This document shows, piece after piece, positions 1 to 19,209 of a DNA stretch of 64,000 nt; positions within the stretch are counted from its first letter, which is position 1, and each line of letters starts with the position of its first letter. The notes under the pieces were generated by a model, which was not told the origin of the DNA, searched no databases, and saw only the letters and a program-made list of their open reading frames with translations. The stretch comes from Impatiens glandulifera. Taxonomy: Eukaryota; Streptophyta; Magnoliopsida; Ericales; Balsaminaceae. The stretch lies in the NCBI RefSeq assembly GCF_907164915.1, contig NC_061864.1:15197889-15261888 (forward strand), written 5' to 3'. The position numbers and the translations under genes are program-made.

Positions 1-780
1 CTTGTCCTATCCTTCTTCCAATCCCGTTTGTATCCTTCTTCAAAAATCACATCGTTACCGATGATTTTACCCTCTTAGAAACAGGGTCATACAATATGCA
101 AGCTTTGAATTCTTGACCTACTCCAAAAAAGACACTTCATATTCTTATCATCAAGATTCAACCTTTTCTGCTCAGGTACATGAACACAAGCCATACAACC
201 AAATATTTAAAATAACTAACCGAGGAGATTTTCTTGCTCCAGGCTCCTTTTGGTGTGTTATCTTTTACTAATGAGGTAAGACTTCTATTCAGAACATGAC
301 CAGCCCACTGAATAGCCTAGGCCAGAATTCCCTTGGCACCCTGTATTAGATAGCATATACCATAATTAATTACAATCCTATTTCTCTTCTCAGTTACTCC
401 ATTTTGTTGAGTATATAGTGGTTAACTGTCTTGCAATTCCTTTAGAATTACAAAACTCAATAAACTCAGGAGAATTAAACTCTCATCCTCTATTTAAAAT
501 GCAGACAAGTTAGAAGTTCTCCACATTCCTTCTCAACAAGTACTTTAAAGTTCTTAAACTTCTCAACTAAATAATAAGCCCATATCTATGTAATCTTTAA
601 TAAAGGTAAATAACATACCATTTTCCACTGTTGGAGATTGGTGTTATTGGTCCACAGATAATAGAATGAACCAGTTGCAGCCTTCTTTCTGCTCTCCAGG
701 TGGCTTTCTTTGACAATTTGATATGTATTGCTTACCCACCAAAGAATGAGTACACTTCTTCTCAGGTCGGCCGATGAGTG
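1..780 (-). pseudogene. Ty1/copia integrase remnant
   Basis: The minus strand translates, with stops and frameshifts, to a copia integrase core. The clearest part lies near 385-420, where YTQQNGVTEKRNR matches the family signature around the third catalytic acid (usually YTPQQNGVAERKNR). Further upstream on that strand (about 700-740) is a GKQ-type segment like the end of the GAG-pre-integrase domain. It is the same element as the gag remnant at 1500-2257. The frame is broken many times, so it is not functional. The left end runs off the window. Confidence 0.75.
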
Positions 781-1499
781 ACAGACTCACTTACCATGTT
801 TTGAGTTTGCATCTGATACAAGGACATTCTAAGGTTAGGTTTTCTAATCCTGAATAAGCCGACAAGTAGTAAAGAAAAATTGTAATTAGTAGTTAATATG
901 GTTAGCGGGAATAAAGGCGGGAGGGAATAGTCGTTCCGACAGTTCAAGGTGTGGGAAAAACAGTTATGGCCAATCGGATACTTAAATATCAGCTAAGCGG
1001 GAGTTAAAAGGGCACATCATCATTTTATAATCTCTCAAGGTTAATTAATATTCTCTGTACTCTCAACTCTATCCTCACCTATTCAAACCCCATTCTCGTC
1101 TCGTCTATCTGAATTGCAGGTTTTGTAATCAAGCTTCTCTTCACTTTTCATCCAACCTTCAATTTTACTAAACTCTTGAACTAAGCATTGAATTCTAATT
1201 CAAAACTTATCAATATGTGTGATTCTTTCTTCTTCAGCTTTGGAATAGTTGAGGGGCTTGTAATGAAAAAAATTTGATCATATTGACATTTAAAATTCTT
1301 ACATTGTTTTTTTTTTATTTCTTGTTTTGCTTTTTCCCTTCCCCTTTGTAACGTTTGAACGGATTTTGCATCACTTTTTGATTGAGTACCACTGTGGCAT
1401 TGAAAATGCACATTCAATTTTTAGAATACAAATAGCATCCCCCTTTGACGATGGTACACTCCATTCACAATCCTGGATTAGAATACTTAATCCTCAGTC
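781..1499. other. Unassigned block inside the old copia element
   Basis: This block separates the protease/gag part (1500-2257) from the integrase part (1-780) of the minus-strand copia remnant. I could not translate it convincingly as copia protein. Its composition and a promoter-like stretch near 1010-1120 would suit a solo LTR or another insertion, but I found no clear TG...CA boundaries. Short open frames here do not resemble proteins. Confidence 0.35.
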
Positions 1500-2257
1500 T
1501 TGGTTCTCACACATGTGATTTGAGTAACTCAAGTCCACATACCACGCACTACTGTCTTGTGCTTCTTCAGGTAACTTTAGGTGGCCATGAATAACATCTA
1601 TTCTTCTTCTTCTTCTTCTCTGCCCAGTTGACTTTTCCTTCCCAAGCTGGACATTCAGCTTGAAAATGTCTCAAGTTGTGACAATTTAAGCATTCTATCA
1701 CAGACTTATCAAGAAATCTTCCCCTTCCTCTACTTGCATTTCTTCCACGGTCTCTTCCTCCATCAGCAATGAAGACTCTTAGGGCCCTATCATCTTCTTT
1801 CTCTACGCCATTAAACTTTTGCTCATGTACAATTAACTAGCCTTGTAGTTCATCGATATACATATTCATTTATGGATCGCTACCTAGGTAAACCACCTCT
1901 AAGTCAAGGTTCTTAGAATCTTCTTTTTACAATAGTGTTGTCTGACATTACTTCTCCATTAGCCCTCATCTGGTTATCCACAATGACTCTAGCGAAGTAA
2001 TCTTTGAACAATTTCCCTTTCTTCCTCTCCAGAATCTCAAATTCCCTTTCCAAGAAATTCAACATAGAATTCTTGACTCTCTCATCTCCTCCAAATTTGC
2101 CTTTTAGAGAGTCCCAAACGTCCAAAATCTGTTCAAACCTAGGTAGAGGAAATGCTTTACATTATAGTCTTTGGTTCTCAATTCCTCCAATTTAGTTTTC
2201 TGACCATAGAACAACATTAGAATCATCCAGACAGTTCTTGTTTTGATCGTCTTCCAT
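1500..2257 (-). pseudogene. Ty1/copia gag and protease remnant
   Basis: The start codon is at 2257 on the minus strand, just after a decayed primer-binding site. The region at 1913-2125 encodes a typical UBN2-type gag segment (VWDSLKGKFGGDERV..., ending in a Lys-rich tail). At about 1650-1692 there is a CCHC zinc knuckle, C-x2-C-x4-H-x4-C (CLNCHNLRHFQAEC), which binds genomic RNA in intact elements. At about 1508-1546 a decayed aspartic protease start reads WYVDLSYSNHMC, where the family has WYLDSGCSNHMC, so the catalytic DSG is lost. Stops and frameshifts interrupt the reading frame. Confidence 0.8.
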
Positions 2258-2351
2258 TTTAGAACACACCCTCTTTCCAGCTAGCAGCTAGACCACACTC
2301 TTTTCAATCTCTTAGATGGTTCTAAACACCAATGTTTGATCTTGTTGTGCT

Positions 2352-2364
2352 CTGACTCCAATTG
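2352..2364 (-). other. Decayed copia primer-binding site
   Basis: The minus strand reads TTGGAGTCAGAGC, two bases away from the usual plant copia primer-binding site TTGGTATCAGAGC, which is complementary to initiator tRNA-Met. It lies just upstream of the gag start and so fixes the boundary between the 5' LTR and the internal region. Confidence 0.6.
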
Positions 2365-2730
2365 TTAGCCACAGAAGAATTCAACAAGACACTTTATTAT
2401 ACTGATTGCTCCAGTTTAAATTGCAATTTCTAAGGAACTACAAGCCCTAAATTCTAAGGGTAAAGCACTAAGCCACTACTGAAACAAACTAATCACTAAG
2501 TGAGTCCACTAAGCAGGATCTCATTTGACTAATTAAATAAAATAGATTTGATTCTTTCAATACGCATAATCAAAATGATAAAAGAGAGAAGAAGAAAAAG
2601 CTCACTTGAAGTTGAATCAGCTGCTTTTGCTCTCAATCTACGGTGTCCACCACATTGATCATGGTAAGAGAGAGAAAAACAAGAAGAGCGGTTGAGTATG
2701 ATGATGGATGTTTGTCATATAAATGAGATT
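2365..2730 (-). repeat. Probable 5' LTR remnant of the minus-strand copia
   Basis: By position this is the LTR of the copia remnant, because it abuts the primer-binding site and has a CA end beside it (at 2373-2374 on the plus strand this reads TG). Its outer end is not sharp. The composition changes to very AT-rich spacer near 2740. The partner LTR would lie outside the window. Confidence 0.4.
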
Positions 2731-2740
2731 TTACGCCTGA

Positions 2741-3675
2741 ATTTATTAAATATTAAATTAGTGTGTTTTTTTTTTTAATTAGGATGGATATTCATAATAC
2801 TCTTATTAAAACACATATAAGGATTTGAATAAATAAAAATTATAAATTATTTTAAAATAATTTATTTTATAGAAATTATTTCTAATTATATATAAAAGTT
2901 TAAGCTATAAATAATATAAAATAACATTTATAAAATTAAAACAACTAAATAAGAATTTAAATGTTTAATAATAAAATAAATTTAAAAAAATTAAAATTGA
3001 GTGAAAAAGTAAAACAATCTTATAAATTTTTTAAGATTTTTTTCAAAATCAAGAATAGTGAAGGTGATATAAAAGAATCTCTCTTAAATATTTTGAAAAG
3101 CAAAGTGTTTTATGTTAAAAATAATTAAGAGAAATTTATAAAATTAATATAAAGAAAAAGGTAATAAAACTAATTAAGCATGTAAAAATTGGTGAGTTTT
3201 AGTTTGTTAGATAATTATAAATTCATAAGATTTAGAATTTAATTAACCAAACAAACAATTTTGTCACCTTTAGTGCTACAAAATTTTGAGATATCACTAA
3301 ATTTGACAAAAACATTAACTAAAATATAAGGGACAGTAAGGATTGAGATTATTGTTATAATTTGAATTATTTGAAAATAATAATTTATAGTAATTTTAAT
3401 AGACATAAAATATTTTTGATAAAAAGTTTTAAAGATATTAATATATAATAAAATAAAAAATATTTTAATATTGTATCTAATAAATTGAATAATATAACGA
3501 AGAAAGAAAATATATTATTTGAATTTAAGTTATTTAAATAATTTAAACCAGGATTAACGGATAAAAAATGGTTAAAAATTTATAAAAAAAGTAAATAAAA
3601 AACACTTTTGTGCCATTTTTTTAATATTGATTTTTTTGGTATTAAATATTCATTTATATGATAGAATATTTTTAA

Positions 3676-3712
<37 letters not shown>

Positions 3713-3880
3713 TAACAAATTTAATAAAAGAAAATTTTAAATGCAGCTCCAATCATTAATTTTTTTACATGTACATAATAAATTAAATTAGTTATATATT
3801 TAAATAATTAGATGATAATTAAGTGATACATGACAGATTAATTGAAGAAGAATTCAATAATAGCCTTTAATATATTTTTT
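2741..3880. other. AT-rich spacer upstream of VPS4
   Basis: This stretch is mostly A/T runs, with a (TA)n microsatellite at about 3680-3706. I see no gene. The last 100 bases become less AT-rich and probably hold the VPS4 promoter, but I cannot point to a convincing TATA box. Confidence 0.6.
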
Positions 3881-4117
3881 CCTGGAACCCATCATCGTAC
3901 AATTTTCATCAACGACTTCCTATTTCATCAACTCTTGAATTACCTTTTCGTTCATCCAAATCCGCGTTCATGATTCCGATTGTTTACCTTCCCTTTCTAT
4001 CTGAATCTGATCCGACGCCGATTATTTTATAGTGTTTTCCAGATTATCAATCCCGGAAAGTATTTAGCTTCCAGGGTTCGATCTGTCAAGTGTTTACTTC
4101 GCGTATGTGCTGCGAAG

Positions 4118-9246
<5,129 letters not shown>

Positions 9247-9406
9247 AGACAAATAAAACCTGGTGATTGGTGAAAAGAGTATGCAGTTATTTCATATTTG
9301 TATGTATTTACTACTACTCCCTATGTATATGATGATTTAATTGATCTCGGTGTATTTGTAAGTGTATGAAGAAATGTGAATTCGTACTTTTTAAACCAGT
9401 GTGGGC

Positions 9407-9412
9407 AATAAA
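9407..9412 (+). terminator. Polyadenylation signal of VPS4
   Basis: AATAAA lies 160 bases after the stop codon of the VPS4 gene. It sits at a normal distance for a plant 3' UTR, and the sequence turns into AT-rich spacer shortly afterwards. Confidence 0.55.
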
Positions 9413-11339
9413 ACAAAGTTCATATTTCTGCAATAATAGAATATTGGGTTATAGATACCCCAATTTTCTCTTCTCTTGACATTGAATCTTGTAAGCAATA
9501 TTTTGTTAATCATCCCAATTCCTCAGTTATATATTAGAGCTTAACAAATAAATTTTGGTTTATTTAAAAATGTTGATAGTGGTGATTTTATGATAAAATA
9601 TATATATATTTTTTAAATAAAAAATATTTTAATATTTTAATTAATAATTAAGTAATATAATTTATAAAATAATAAATGGAATGATATGTTATTATGGTTG
9701 ATCTTGGAGGTTAAATATTATTATATATTAACTTAATTTTCAAAATAATTTTAAAATAAATTATTATTATTTAATTTATTTTCTCATTAATCAAGTTACT
9801 CAATTTAATAATATTTATTAAAATACCCTTTATTAAAATATATATATTTATATATATATATAATAATACTTTAAAATATATAATTTTTTCAAATTCACTT
9901 TTCAAAAAACTTTTAACAAAATATTATTTAAATACATTATTTATATTTTATTATATTATATATAATAATATTTGAAATAAATAAAATATATGTTAATTTA
10001 TTATATAATAATATTACTAAATACTATATTTGAAATATAATAACATTAAACTAAATAACTTATATTAGATTTTGTTTAGGTTATTTAAATTAAAAAACAT
10101 ATTAAGTGGTGGTGAGGTCAGGCCCAGTCCGGTCCAGTCGGCTCGAAAGGTGAAGCAAATTATGCATAGCCCATTTCCCATAGGCCCCAAATTTAATATA
10201 TAAAATATATAATAATCAATAAATACTTCTTCTAAGCTTTCTATGTCTGCTTTCTAACTTTTCCTAATCTAATTTTCTTTATCATATTATCCAGTCTGAT
10301 TGGATAGATCTTTGAATTTACAAAGATTGTAACAATCATTTTGAGGTTAATTCAAAGATTTTTGACAACCTCAATTTTTATTTATTTTACTAATCTTTTA
10401 TTATTTTAAAATATATATCATTATATTTTCCTCATATTACAGGTAAGTCAAACAATATATCACAAATATTATAAAATCAGGCTTCAATATCACCCAAATA
10501 TATCGTTTATAAAATTTATTATATTAATATTTTTCATATATATTAGGAAATTATAATTAATTAGTATATTTATTTTAAGAATGTGAGTCTTAAAATTTAT
10601 ACTTGCATTGTGCCTTTTAATTATCGGGATTGGAAGGTGAAGTAAAAGTGGTTTCTAGAAAAAATTAAAGATCTCAATTTTGATTTGGATTTCATTTAAT
10701 AAATGAATAAGAAAGTAACAAATGAGTGATGTCATGTTAATTGAATGGCGGTGATGAAATAAAATAATGTATTATTATGATTTTTTTAAAAAAATAATTA
10801 TATATAAACCACTTTGCTATCCCAATGGGAATCTCAGAGTCATGTCACATGGTGTATGTCACATGGTGTTGCCCATTGTATTTGATTTGATGGTATTTCT
10901 TGAAAGCACTGTCTGGTGTGGAGTACCTCTTGATATTGATATATGGTGCTTGATTGAATCTAAACCATACACTCTATTGGAATGAGATGTTTACATTAAG
11001 AATACCCTAAAAAATATCTTCATTTCTTATGTCTATCAATTCTCTCATTCTATTTCCCATTAAAATAGATACATCTTACAATGCTTCATATATATGTGTG
11101 TTACTTTTGACAAAATATTTTATAAATCTTTTTATACATTCCCACCTTGTTAGCATTCATATTTTGAAAATCTAGTTTTACCATTCCCACTTTGTTTGAA
11201 AATCTCTTTATACATCCCCACCTAATTGATTGTATTTTTTTAATGGTCATAAAAGTTTAAACCAACTATCTTGTAGTCATAACAAATAGCAACCCAACTA
11301 AATTAGCCTTCACCTGACCGACTTCTTAAATGAATTATA

Positions 11340-11650
11340 ATTTAAAGCTAGTTTTTATTTTTCAAATTACCATCCTGGGGTTTTTAGCTCGCTTTGATTT
11401 TTTGAATTTTTTCAAGATTTTATTCCAAAATTTAATAATTTCAATTATCTAATAATTCATTTTATATATTAAATATCAAAATCACCCTTATTAACTCTAA
11501 AAAAGAAGAGAAAGAAAATTAAATTAAAAATATATTTTGATAATTTAATCCAAAAAACTATATTATTTTTAAATATTTATCAAACAAAGTTTTTTTTAAG
11601 GAGAAAACCCTGAAAATAACCAAAATAAAATAAAATATTTCTCAAACAAA
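11340..11650 (+). repeat. Dispersed repeat, copy 1
   Basis: This ~310-base AT-rich sequence is also found at 19210-19520. Shared landmarks in order are a TTTTTTCAAGATTTTATT-like stretch, ATATCAAAATCACCC, TTATTAACTCTAAAA, a TTTATCAAACAA block, and a closing CTCAAACAAACCC. It is probably a small non-autonomous element; no clean terminal inverted repeat was found. Confidence 0.5.
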
Positions 11651-14032
11651 CCCTAAGTTAGCATCTTTTGTAAGCCAACCACATTTATATTTATATGTTC
11701 ATGCTTACCATAATTAATGTTTCAGCCCACATATAGTACTTTTCATTTGATAGCCTCCAACCCTATTTAGATCTTAAGAATGATATGTTTATTTTTATGT
11801 TTTAAAAAGTATAATGATAAAAACATTGAGAAAAATCACCCAAGTCACTATCTATTTTAACCAGACCAAGTTCATATTTAGAGACTATTTTTCTCAAATA
11901 AAAATATAAGAGAATAGAGATTTATTGAAAGCCAATATTAGATCCCTATAATTACTATAAACTTAATATTTCAAATTATTATATAAAAAAAGGAAGAATG
12001 TATAGATCTTCACATGATTCATGATATGAATAATTTATGGTTTAAAATTTTAAAATAAAATATAAATAAACAAACAAAAGTTTGGTATTTTAGTACTTTG
12101 CCTACTTTTTATAAGGCGTGACAGAGGTTATTTAATTAATTTAGAGAAAAAAATGATGATAGGTGATAATTTCAAAGATATGATTTTTTTTTTAAATTTA
12201 TTTTTTAATAAAAAAACTTAAAATGTTTAATATATATAAATAAAATAAAAAATAATAATTTAAAATAAATGATATTTTAGTATTTTGATTAATGAATGGA
12301 TTGATTTGATGAATGAAAATAGGAGTAAATTGATGTTTGATTTTTTTAAGTTATTTGAATATCTCAAAACCGAATAGAACTATATTATCGGTACAAGTGG
12401 ATGTAGTTATATTTTAGGTTTATAAAAATTATATTTTTATCATTGTATTATCGTCTTAAATCACTAAATTCACTAAATTCATAGATTAAAATATTCTTAG
12501 TTTATTTTTATTAAATTTTAAATATAAAAAATATTTTAATAATTTATTTTATAAAAATCTCAAATAATCTTTATACACAAGATTTTTTATTTATTTAAAA
12601 AATCATTAAAAAATTAAATAAAAAATCAAAATCAAATATCAAAGAAGCATGTGGTGTGTCATTTTCAAATAATGTAGTCTAGAGTGAAGTGTGAAATCTC
12701 AATCAATAGAACATGTTCATCACTGTAACCACATAAATGAATAATAATAATAATATTAATTTCTCGACCGAGCTTCAAGTCAGACCAACAAACAACAAGA
12801 TGACATACATTGAGTTGTACAAAATTAAAATCACTTTATTTTAATTACTCCTAGTATATATCTTCTTACCTCAAAGACCCACTAAACTACAAAACTTCAC
12901 TATAGAAAAAAACAACAACCCAACTATAAAATTGAAAGAAATCTGATTTTTTATTTATTTATTTAGAAACCTATCACGATTTACATTAAAAACTTTTGCT
13001 TCAACTTAATTACTAAGTGTTCTAAAAGAGAATAAATTCGTGACTTTTAATTTTTTAGACATCAACTCACACTTAAATTATCTTAGTGAGTTATAGTTAA
13101 TATTCATTTTTACTTTTTAAGGGCCTTCTTGATATTATATTTTTTATAATTTTTTTTTTGAGTTTTTCAAAAATATTTTATTAGATAAAATATGAAATGA
13201 GTAATTATTTGAGATTGGTTTAAATTAAATTATAAAATAAAATAAAGATATTAGTATTTTAATTGATAAATTAAATAATTTGAAGATTATAATGATTTAA
13301 TAGATAAATAAAATGTCAACCTCTGATCACCATTAAATATATGTGTAGCCTTTGCTGTATGGTTGTAGACATGGGCAAACACAAAAAGATATGGCTTACA
13401 ATTTTTGGTCAAGTCTACTTTTTCCACGGGCCATTGATTTATTTAAATATGTTTAATTAAAATATGTAATTTATTTTTGTTGTATTGTTTTCAAACTATC
13501 TTTTGTAATTACTTTTATAAACATGCATGTAACACATAAAATTATGATCTTACAATAATTCAATTAACATCCATAATTAATTAATTTATTTTTAATTATT
13601 TATTGGTTTTATCCTAGTAATAATACTGTCAAAGAAAATTCATTATTCACACATTTTCCATCATAAATAAATCTTGACGTGTGACAATAAAGAGAAATTT
13701 ATCAATATATAAAATCAAATATAATTTGATGATTTTTTAATTATAAGATTAACCATTAACTACAAATTTACTAGCTATATATCATCACCAATCTTAAGAC
13801 AATTAGGCTAAATATAAATAACAATATTTTCCTAATTCTAAACAATAACCTTTTTAGACTTTCATCTTGATTTTTTCCCAACATTAAAGGAAGTATGCAC
13901 TCATTGAATTTTAGTGGGGAACTAATCAATCTTTTGAAAAAAGATTCAAGCTAAATATAGTTTTTCACTCTTATTTGTCTTTAGTTACTAATTTTGTTTT
14001 AGATTATTTCAGTGTAAATACTCTTGATTTCT

Positions 14033-14035
<3 letters not shown>

Positions 14036-14082
<47 letters not shown>
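14036..14082. repeat. (TA)n microsatellite
   Basis: This is an uninterrupted TA dinucleotide run of about 46 bases in a gene-free spacer. Confidence 0.9.
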
Positions 14083-14084
<2 letters not shown>

Positions 14085-14679
14085 CATTTGCTGATTTAAT
14101 CTGTGGTTGATAATGATCTTCAATTTTTTGGATTTATTATATCTTCTAGAATCATCATGTATGCCATTCACACTTCCACATCATTAATTACATGCTAAAT
14201 ATAACAAATTTTTAATCAGATATTATATAAGTAAAGAAATAATATATATGTAAATGGACAAAAATATGAATACACACGATCTTACCAAAACCGGGTCAAA
14301 TCAACACAGTTTTTTTTTAATATCAAATTAATAGTATGCGTAAATAAACTCTTGATGATAATGTTTAAATAATTAAGATATTAATCTTTGAAACCATACT
14401 ATTTCCTTATTCTTGATGTTTCTTTATTCTAGTTTTCAGCTTTGAAACCAAAATATTTTCTTGGAGCTGCGATAATCTAGTTTATTCTCATACCTATTGG
14501 AACAATCCTCCCGTCATTCCATCAAATGGAATTAATAAAGTGAGGAAGTTATAAGCACTAAGGTGATTTGAGTATACGAGATTTGACTTCGTTAAACAAA
14601 GTCTCTTAATAAAATGGTGTAGCATATTGATAATTTTCGGAGCCTACTTCTTTATGGACTACTATGATCAGATGTAAGT

Positions 14680-15560
14680 ATGAGAATGATTGGTCTTCTG
14701 ACTGGTTCACCAGACCTATATATTAATCGGGCAGTGGAATGCGGTATTTGGAGTGACATCTCGGTAGTATGGAAAAAAATTCATGGACAATACAGACTTT
14801 CGGTTGGCGATGACTATTTAATCAGGTTTTGGAGTGACGTATGGTGTAGTGTCAGAAGTTTTTCCTCATCGCTACTAGCTCTTGTCTCGTTCGCTATATA
14901 CAGAGATACTACCGTTAAAAGACATGCTTGACTTGAGTTCTAATGGTTTTGTTGTAAGAATTAAGTATATGAGAAAATTAAATGATGAAGAGTTAGCTTC
15001 ACATGACAAAGTGTTAAACCTGATGAGACGCAAAAAGATGAATCATTTTTTGTGTGATATTTTGCGTTGACAAGATATTGGTAATTTTAAGGTTAGTCAT
15101 TGCTATTATTTAATTGCGGATAATGCTCATTACGATCTCATATGAGAGAAGTTGTGAGACTCTAAGTTTTCATCAAAGATCTTATTCTTTGGATGGAGTG
15201 TAATACATGGAAGATTTTGATGGATTATAGATACATGAAAAACGAGTGAATTATGACGAGCCGTTATAAAATGTATCATAAAGAGGTGGAGTCATCGCCT
15301 CACTTGCTCTCGCTCTATAATGAAGAGGTTACGAGCTGAAATTTATTATGGAACATGACTTGTATTCATTGAGTTATGCCAAATATATTGTTAGCTGTTG
15401 GAAAATGTGGATAGAGATATTGAGTTTGGTTGGTCTGAATCGTTGAACTCATATCTCACTTATCTTATGTTGGACCATTTGGCTTGAAATGAACCGTAGA
15501 ACGTTTAGTGATCGTTGTCGACCGGTTCATTTATATATAAGTCTATTATCATGACAATTA
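14680..15560 (+). pseudogene. Non-LTR (LINE) reverse transcriptase C-terminal remnant
   Basis: Reading through several frames gives landmarks of the C-terminal end of plant LINE proteins. IRFWSDVWCS near 14820-14850 matches the GxxIRFWxDxWxG motif. A segment near 15175-15330 resembles the zf-RVT domain (FFGWxxIHGR...). TIWLEMNRRTFSD near 15468-15505 matches the terminal IWxERNxRxF motif. Stops and frameshifts are frequent. The catalytic YADD region is absent, so this is an old 5'-truncated copy. Confidence 0.7.
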
Positions 15561-17389
15561 GTGAGATTTCATTCGATAAATCGGTTAAGGCGGTCGGGGA
15601 AGGACCTCTGTGCTCGTTAATTTTATTTTTGTTATTTCTTCTTTGACTATTGGTGAACCTTTTTATTTTGTGTTTTTTTTTTAAATATTTTTCCTTCAAT
15701 TTTTTTGTAATGTTTTTGTCGTTGAGCTTAAACGATTCATATCATTTTGTATGAATATTTTTAAAATTTTAAGTTTTATTGTGTTTTATATTTTTTTAAT
15801 GTAGTTAAGTTTGTTAATTTACAATTAAGTTCCTTTGATTCTAGATATTTATTTTTTACAATTCATCCCACTTTAATTGGTATTAATCTACGCAATTCAC
15901 ACCATTCACCCCATGACATATTTATGCGAAAAAGAATAATTTTGTGGTTCCGGTTTGACATGTCGTCTTATTCACACAACGTTGACAAGTTCATTAGATT
16001 TATTGGTTGATGTATGCTAACTGTCTTGATTACATTAGAGCCGGTGGTTTTGAACCCTTATCCACAAAAGTTTTGACACTTTGTAATCAAGTGTCATGTT
16101 TATTTTTCTTATATGCAACACAATTTGACTTTGTAACACACTTTGCATTTGTAATGAAGCATGTTATGTTTTTTTATATTATGTAATGTTCTGAAATGTT
16201 CGTTATCTGAAAAAACAGATTAAAATATCACTATAACGTCCCGAATGCAAGTACTATTACACGTAAAAAAAATATAAATACCTGGAACAACCCATTAAAT
16301 GACCAATTGATTTTTTTTTGTTGTAAGTTAAATCTCAAACATGGATTTTATTATTAATATGTTATTTCTTAGTAAAACAAATATTAAAAATAGGGTTCTT
16401 TTATTTTTTTATTTTGGTGGGGGTCTATTGTCCAAAATGATATTGTTTTTACTTGCTTTTTTTTATTATTTCCAGTTTCTCATGTGTATAGCTTTTGTAA
16501 ATTGTACATTTGAATCATTTGTCATATTACTAAATAGTTTATGATATTATAAATGATAATAATTAATGGAGTTACGTGAACGATCATCAGATCATAATAA
16601 TCCAATTAATTTCCAAAGTGGGTGGGAGGGGACCAGTGTTTGTATTATACTAATCTACTCAACTGATCAGATCGATCAAATGGGCTGGCCATTATTTTAT
16701 TTTTGGACTTTTTAGGGACAAGAAAATATATTCTCCTAATTTTGTCGTCTCTCCCTATAATATATATCTTTCCATTTCTTTAATTCTAAATTTAAATATT
16801 ATACATATCTTAGCCAATTTCAACTTGTCTTAATTAATTAATGGTCCCATGCATTCATGTCATTAATTAATTAATTATTTAATTAAACTTAGAGCCCGCC
16901 CGTTCATACAAACTTTATCCAAAATCCTATCATATAGTACACATGTTATCTTTGTTATTTCTCAATTCAATTTGATATTTTCAATAATAATTCGACTTGA
17001 ATCATCGGTATTATAATAACAAAGATGAGATGCTTACAAAAAATATGTTTACTGGAAGTGCAATTTTGTTTGGTAGAACATTTTATAAGGTTATGAGTGG
17101 CAAGAATTGTATGGTAAATTGGTTTCATATAATAATTTTATATTTAAATTAACAAAAGTAATCTAGTCTTTAATTCGTTAAATGTTTTAGTTTTTTTTTT
17201 GTAGGGCCCTAGGAAGTTTAGCTCGCCTCATCTTAAGGTTGACTTCGACCTCAACGGTTACCAAACTTCTTATGATTCAGATTAGACCACGACCTAGCTT
17301 CTGATAAATTAGTCCTAGTGTAATACCTGCCGAGCTAATCTCACGTACATTAATTATAATCGAAGACTAAATCTTGTAACATAAGAAGG

Positions 17390-17720
17390 GTAAGTAAATG
17401 ATGAACTAGAAGATATGGGGTGAGTATTGAGATGTAAATGATGGTTGAACTTGTCAAATTTAATAATGAATCCAGATTAATTAAAAAATAATTAACATGC
17501 ATTAATTGAAGTCTAAATACTATAACATCCTGTGTAAGAACAGTCATTATATGATGAACTAAAAGACAAAGAGATGTGAATGACTCATTTTGGATTCCCC
17601 GATTATTTTGATGGGATGACATTAAACCGTTTCAAAAAGAAAAAAAAGAAAAAGAAAGATGTGAATGATTGCTGGACTAATTGCCAAATTTAATAATGAA
17701 TCCAGATTAATTAAGAAAAA
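17390..17720 (+). repeat. Local tandem duplication
   Basis: Two copies, about 220 bases apart, share AAATTTAATAATGAATCCAG followed by ATTAATTAA (about 17456 and 17687). They also share flanking text with GATGAACTA and GATGTAAATGAT/GATGTGAATGAT. It is noncoding. Confidence 0.55.
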
Positions 17721-17775
17721 AAACTCTATTTCTATAACTAATTATAACCTACTATTCACACACTATTAATATTAT

Positions 17776-17950
17776 ATAAGAAGGGATAAGAGAGGAAATT
17801 TCGAAGAGTGAATGGAAGGAGGAATGACGTGTCATTATATTAAGAGGATGAAAATTTTGTTATTTTTTTACCAATCAAATTACGTCAAATCATTCACTTC
17901 TCTATTCTCTTTCCCAAATTTCCTTCACCAATCATTTCTCGTATTATATA
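17776..17950. mobile_element. Foldback MITE-like element, copy A
   Basis: The left half (AGAGGAAATTTCGAAGAG... then GAATGACGTGTCAT) is roughly the reverse complement of the right half (...ACGTCAAATCATTC, then CCCAAATTTCCTTCACC). This gives an imperfect hairpin of about 170 bases. It resembles the cleaner element at 36640-36800 in layout and in its arms, so both may belong to one family of non-autonomous DNA elements. Confidence 0.5.
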
Positions 17951-19209
17951 TATATATATAAAATTAATGCGAATAAAAAATAAAATTAATTTCATTTAAT
18001 CGCAAAATTGCAACTAATTGATAAAAAAATTCATCAAAATCGGTATAGTTTAAGTTAGACATGATTTGTTATAAGTTATCAATAAAAAATCACGAACACA
18101 TGTAATAATAAAAAAATAGTAAAAATTCAAAAATAAATCATCTTATTAAAATTTTAATAAATGATCATTTATTACAAAATAATTGTTAGAAAAAATAAAT
18201 AATACAAATAAAATAAATAAAAAGTTTATCCTAAATGTGACAACAACAATGAAACAAAATATACAAATTAATTATTCAATTTCTTAGTTAGTAAGTGGTC
18301 CAACAAGACCTTTTATTTTGATGAATGAGAATAAAGATTAAAGAGATTATACATGTTAAGCATATATTTATAAATATGATAATATACCAAAAATTAGCAT
18401 GAACTGATTGAAAATAATTTACTATTAATCAACACCACCCAATAAAATCAAGATCCCCAAAATCCTTGATTCAACTGTCATAATATATTCAATATTTTTG
18501 ATAATTTCAGTGAATCTTGATCTAACAATATACAAAATATATTACAAAATTCTTAGGTAAAATCTTCTTGCATAATGAACTTAGAATATGTAACTAAATT
18601 TCCAATTACATTTGTGTCACCCAACATATGTTTATTTATATATGTTCCAAAAGCAACCCTGTGCTAATTAATTATTAGTTAGCAATGTTAGTGCTACATT
18701 TCTCTTATTTTAGGGTCATCTTATAAAATCTTTGTAAATAAAAAAGAAAAAAAAGACATCAATATCTACTTAATCATGTAATTAAGCTTGTGACGTCACA
18801 AAATAAAAAGTGAAAATTTTCGAGTAAGTTTAAGTTTAATAGTATCATTTTCCACCTATTCTTAGGTCATTAATTACAAAATTAAATTTGTAACAGTTTT
18901 TTTTATTTCCTTTTTGTTCTTGTAATTTACTTATAGAATACTTTGTAGCATTTATTTCAATGGATTATTTTTCATCAACATTTTCATTTTTGCTTTGAAA
19001 TAAAATTTGCACCTAATTTTTTTTATCAAGAGATTTAGTTAACATTTTGACAATTAATCTAAATTAATTAAATTTATTATTAATAATTTTTAATTTAAGA
19101 ATAAAGTATATATAACTCCTTTGGTCGTAATGAATTCTATATCCATTTCAACTTGAGTAATTTTTTTCCACTTAAACTACCTTAATAATTTTATTAATGA
19201 AATTTATCT

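Larger units (their letters stand above)
9420..14660. other. Gene-free AT-rich spacer
   Basis: No exon, splice series or known protein could be supported in either strand. The short open frame at 10767-10985 has no recognisable domain. The stretch contains one dispersed repeat (11340-11650) and a (TA)n tract at 14036-14082. A less AT-rich patch near 10105-10165 may be an insertion but could not be identified. Confidence 0.6.

Noticed and set aside
10767..10985. 72-codon open frame in the spacer
   Set aside because: There is no domain, promoter or homologue, and the length is expected by chance.
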